Shown here piece by piece: positions 61,701-64,000 of a stretch of DNA of 64,000 nucleotides. The stretch is from assembly GCA_028281495.1 (NCBI GenBank), contig JANQJU010000043.1, positions 32,316 through 96,315 on the forward strand, in the 5' to 3' direction. Below the pieces are notes generated by a model, which did not search any database, was not told the DNA's origin, and worked only from the letters and a program-made list of their open reading frames with translations. Within the stretch, counting starts at the first letter, position 1; each line of letters opens with the position of its first letter. The position numbers and the translations under genes are program-made. This DNA comes from SAR324 cluster bacterium. GTDB taxonomy: Bacteria > SAR324 > NAC60-12.

Positions 61701-64000
61701 GTGTGGTGGGGGGATCCTACGTTGACTGCACTTCAGGCCCAAGGGCCGATTGCTACAATTTCTGATGTGAATCAGACAACCCTACATACTTTTGTCGACC
61801 ACACACCGATTCCTAATGGAGCTACGCATTTGTTGGTATTTGGGCAAAGCCTCGCCGGAACGAATCATACGGTACATACGTCGTTATTGGCAGGCCCTCC
61901 GAAGCTAGCAACCAGTATTTCATTGGCAGGTGGGTTTGAGTCAGCCTGTGCAGTGGTGACAACTGGAGCAATCAAGTGTTGGGGAAGTGGTGAGTTTGGA
62001 AATTTAGGCAATGGGGACACCTACTATCGTCGGAATACGTTTGCCACGGTCCAAGGCATCCAAAATGCTGTACAAGTCGATTCAGGCTGGGGTCATACCT
62101 GTGCAGTATTAGAGGATCACACGATCCGATGCTGGGGGCAAGGAACTTCCGGGCAGCTAGGAAACGGCAACAATGAACACAGTTCGATTCCGGTCAAAGT
62201 CAGTGGTATTTCCACTGCTGTCCAAGTGGCCACAGGAAGAGAGCATAGCTGTGCTTTACTACAAAATGGACAGATCCAATGCTGGGGACGTGGCAACTTT
62301 GGTTTGCTGGGACAAGGTTCCACCCAAGGGTCGAATGTACCAGTCACTGTTTCAAATATTGAGGGTGCGATTCAAGTGGACGCAGGTGCTGCTCACAACT
62401 GTGCCCTCTTGCAAGATGGTTCAATCCGTTGTTGGGGATACGAAATCTATGGGCAGCTGGGCAGTGGAGTCCACAATCCTCCACCGGTACCAATGCCTGT
62501 TTATGGCATTACAACCGCTGTGCAGGTGAGCGCTGGTTGGATGCACACCTGTGCTTTGCTGCATGATGGTCAGGTACAGTGCTGGGGCGAAGGTGTTTTT
62601 GGTGAGTTAGGAAACGGTCAAGCGGTCCAAGCGAACCTGCCCGTCTCTGTGAGCGGAATCACTGAGGCGGTGCAAGTGAGTGCCGGAGAAAAATTCAATT
62701 GTGCTTTGCTCAAAGATGGAACGGCACGTTGCTGGGGGCATAGCAATGACGGTAGGTTGGGAAGTTCGAATTCCGGTGATGTGTTGACTCCTGTGCCGGT
62801 GACGGGGTTGTCCTCTGTCACCAGCCTTACAGCAGGCGGTCGGCATGGGTGTGCCGTTCTAGCCGATCAAACAATCCAATGCTGGGGGGGAGCATGGCGC
62901 GGGCAATTAGGCCATGGTAGTTTTGCCAATTCGACCACCCCGGTCACAGTTCTGAACCAAGTTCCCAATACCCATGCGGGTGCAGATCGAACCGTGAGTG
63001 TGGGCATGCAGGTTTCTCTTGATGGACGTGGTAGTAGCGATCCCGATAGCCTATTCTTAGACTATCAATGGAAATTGAGTTCTCAACCAGCAGGAAGTGA
63101 TATCAGTATATCGAATGCGAACTCGATAACAGCTTCTTTCACTCCTACCGTCACTGGTAATTATGTGTTCACATTAGCGGCCAATGATGGATTGATTTCT
63201 AATAGCGATACGGTGACTTTCACCAATATTATAGATACGCAAGCCCCCACCATTAGTAGCACTTCAAATTTTATCGAAAATGGAGCGTCTTTCACTTATT
63301 CAGACACAATCGACTTGGCAATTGCTGGTTCAGATATCGTCGGAATCAGCAGCTACTTGGTTTCTGAACAGTCCACGACTCCGGCAAGCACTTCTCAAGA
63401 GTGGGTGAATGTTGCCAATGTGGTCTCGCCGTTTGTTGCTTCAACCCAATTTAGCGTCAGTGCTGGTAATGGAATCAAAACCATCTATGTTTGGTTGAAA
63501 GATCCGAGTGGAAATATCACCAACGCAGTGTCCGAAAGTATTATTAAAGTGAATCAAGCCACGCATCAGGTGTCTTTTCTCGACTTGGATGAAGACCGTG
63601 GAGAAATATCAGGAGCCGTTGCGGTAACTCCTGCCAGCGATGAAAGCCAAATCTCCCAATATGAACTGTATTGGGGGCAAGGCCCGTTGACGTTACTAGC
63701 CAACCATGAAGCAATCACAACTTGGCAGAAAACCGGCGGAGAATTACTCCATGCGATTGCGCAAAACACGAAAATACCCGCAGGAGCAACTCACTTTTTA
63801 GTATTGGCTAAAGATCTCGCCAACAAACCACTTGCCTTAAAAAGCCTCGTCATTCACGACCAAACCACTCAGGTTCGTTTTCAGTTGTCGATTGATGGGA
63901 TGTCGACTCATAGTTGTCTTCGTTTGAGTGATGGCACGGTGAGCTGTTGGGGCCAAAACCATATGGGTCAATTGGGAACGGGTTCCTTGCAGGATAAAAA
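58755..64000 (+). CDS. Giant lipoprotein with PKD-like and RCC1-propeller modules (3' end beyond window)
   Basis: An uninterrupted frame from ATG 58755 to the right edge (1,748 codons, no stop). A type II signal (VLLAIVLFTAC, lipobox FTAC) is followed by a Gly/Ser linker. Residues 40-640 are mainly helical, Gln/Ser-rich; about 648-745 is a Thr/Ser then Pro-rich hinge; a PKD/K319-like domain (748-835, DGSASRDPDGDTLIYQWS) and an Ig-like part follow. Residues about 1055-1398 are seven RCC1-type repeats of about 50 residues, each with a C-A-(L/V)-L...CWG pattern, enough for one full seven-bladed propeller. A second PKD-like domain (about 1405) and the start of a second RCC1 block (CWGQNHMGQLG) follow. 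It is probably a surface adhesin or binding protein. No ribosome-binding site is obvious. Confidence 0.85.
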   Translation, partial: MTTWSRSLSVLLAIVLFTACGGGGGGGSGGGGSGSSSTPTNDLSSTNTTLLITLTGRVVDGPISGSTVQLYDAVNNQPLLMDNGLPIETQTDTSGYYHLAFNLTAPFNPALWTIKSTGGTDTGSNALLGDSDDLPGLPLKNALAFPGDPGTVSWERGVMISPITSLVAAKVEQKAPTYSGSGQSLVDQSQQEVSSQLGMSVSLLNEDPMQQPEVAQIAQTLATLIRLLEELTKEEVVAQSQQRSLLSTDNLLDLLASSNTPLLNNSVANSRVTLEPTAILETIQGEISDPEILARTEAMVEASVDTISLIAEQSSLQMQAGSTGEKFQAQTALETGMQSLLNSAAVLRDTSMPTDSNAKGQVKVMAQLLSTAAQSSITQISQEAPETFQNATDREVQMTAAQVTSEQLNTMVEVIQPLLEDPNSVLGQASQSLETGSLSNVSVETLQLKALSEAVVEVTKQKTLETPTNSVQALIEIQEIVAVTEDLVEKIVDDAFMTQVEADLNSQGSPSLQDSRDEVLEASAVTASKNVVSFVQEIAKRPSSFEALKQDAEAGSGTLFENSKQISETAVDQLVSTVATLDQQSQNSATSPTVLNQLSNSANIVKQLNSTETEVADILTSDISTDTLTKATEQVGKDLIAKANPSGSTTAVVITTTSTTTSTTVVTTSSTSSSSSSLLTSSTTSSTVSTTTSTTNTTTTSTSTTTTTNPPPPPPPPSPSPGGSPIFSSSPPPPPPPSAPPPPPNARPIASAGKARMASTGMTLALDGSASRDPDGDTLIYQWSIHSQPLGSTGVLGDPTQSQPLFTVAGTGVYQLQLVVSDGKLSDSQSMTVTTISDTTSPINLSTGQFVNFGSQFTIDGTIYAKLSAKDNVSVYNYYLSDESTVPDIASNNWRSPRRVMNQEYSGVVPFSLGSTLGERSVHVWFKDFAGHISEMSQDSIVHYAPPSYRVQWQDTDPDTTRVAGEIRLTQTATDAQTERYQVWWGDPTLTALQAQGPIATISDVNQTTLHTFVDHTPIPNGATHLLVFGQSLAGTNHTVHTSLLAGPPKLATSISLAGGFESACAVVTTGAIKCWGSGEFGNLGNGDTYYRRNTFATVQGIQNAVQVDSGWGHTCAVLEDHTIRCWGQGTSGQLGNGNNEHSSIPVKVSGISTAVQVATGREHSCALLQNGQIQCWGRGNFGLLGQGSTQGSNVPVTVSNIEGAIQVDAGAAHNCALLQDGSIRCWGYEIYGQLGSGVHNPPPVPMPVYGITTAVQVSAGWMHTCALLHDGQVQCWGEGVFGELGNGQAVQANLPVSVSGITEAVQVSAGEKFNCALLKDGTARCWGHSNDGRLGSSNSGDVLTPVPVTGLSSVTSLTAGGRHGCAVLADQTIQCWGGAWRGQLGHGSFANSTTPVTVLNQVPNTHAGADRTVSVGMQVSLDGRGSSDPDSLFLDYQWKLSSQPAGSDISISNANSITASFTPTVTGNYVFTLAANDGLISNSDTVTFTNIIDTQAPTISSTSNFIENGASFTYSDTIDLAIAGSDIVGISSYLVSEQSTTPASTSQEWVNVANVVSPFVASTQFSVSAGNGIKTIYVWLKDPSGNITNAVSESIIKVNQATHQVSFLDLDEDRGEISGAVAVTPASDESQISQYELYWGQGPLTLLANHEAITTWQKTGGELLHAIAQNTKIPAGATHFLVLAKDLANKPLALKSLVIHDQTTQVRFQLSIDGMSTHSCLRLSDGTVSCWGQNHMGQLGTGSLQDK

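Noticed and set aside
1..64000. tRNA, rRNA, integrase or transposase genes
   Set aside because: Intergenic regions were scanned for T-loop and cloverleaf patterns and coding regions for DDE or tyrosine recombinase motifs; none was seen, so a genomic island boundary cannot be claimed.

Overview
This 64-kb window comes from the chromosome of a Gram-negative bacterium of moderate GC content with a full outer-membrane assembly toolkit: BamA, LolA, LolD, Lgt, an LptF-type permease and a phosphate-selective-type porin. It also carries long multi-domain sensor kinases, PilZ and STAS proteins, a bactofilin, PPi-type phosphofructokinase and many large exported proteins. That mixture suggests a deltaproteobacterium-like lineage, possibly SAR324-like. 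This is inference from gene content only, because no rRNA or tRNA gene was seen.

Layout. 1-6.2 kb: the start of an exported coiled-coil protein running off the left edge, then an operon of an orphan PilM/PilN (GspL)-like protein, an MFS transporter, RecD and a thioredoxin-fold protein. 6.9-8.7 kb: an intergenic region holding two separate direct-repeat arrays and a stable hairpin, followed by an MT-A70 methyltransferase homologue whose catalytic DPPW is NPRW. 8.7-15.6 kb: a membrane glycosyltransferase, a large CheA-like kinase without a CheW domain, and an overlapping J-domain/vWA gene pair. 15.6-24.9 kb: a beta-propeller/PhoX pair, STAS protein, bactofilin, PilZ/pseudo-receiver protein, macro-domain protein, porin, and an ECF sigma/anti-sigma pair.

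25-37 kb: a 34-bp tandem repeat, a sensor kinase, then a minus-strand series of response regulator, lipoprotein, PPi-PFK, LolD, BamA and zinc-ribbon protein. Pointing the other way are FtsW and a double-XRE regulator, followed by an AmgK-like kinase. 37-40 kb: an outer-membrane protein joining an inactivated M1-peptidase-like domain to an Omp85-like barrel. 40-52 kb: a hybrid kinase, then an envelope gene run on the minus strand (Gfo/Idh, LptF, LolA, APC-EIIA-TrkA_C permease, RNase PH, Lgt) and acetyl-CoA synthetase.

52-64 kb is more accessory in character: an S74 (endosialidase-type chaperone) protein flanked by strong hairpins, an operon of two paralogous periplasmic binding proteins and a membrane adenylate cyclase, a VOC protein, an AraC regulator with a palindrome upstream, and the first 1,748 codons of a giant lipoprotein with PKD-like domains and a complete seven-repeat RCC1 propeller, continuing past the right edge.

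The best candidates for something undescribed are the pseudo-M1/Omp85 fusion, the repeat arrays plus degenerate MT-A70 gene, the binding-protein/cyclase operon, the J-domain/vWA pair and the giant two-module lipoprotein. All functional statements rest on motif reading by eye; no database search was run.
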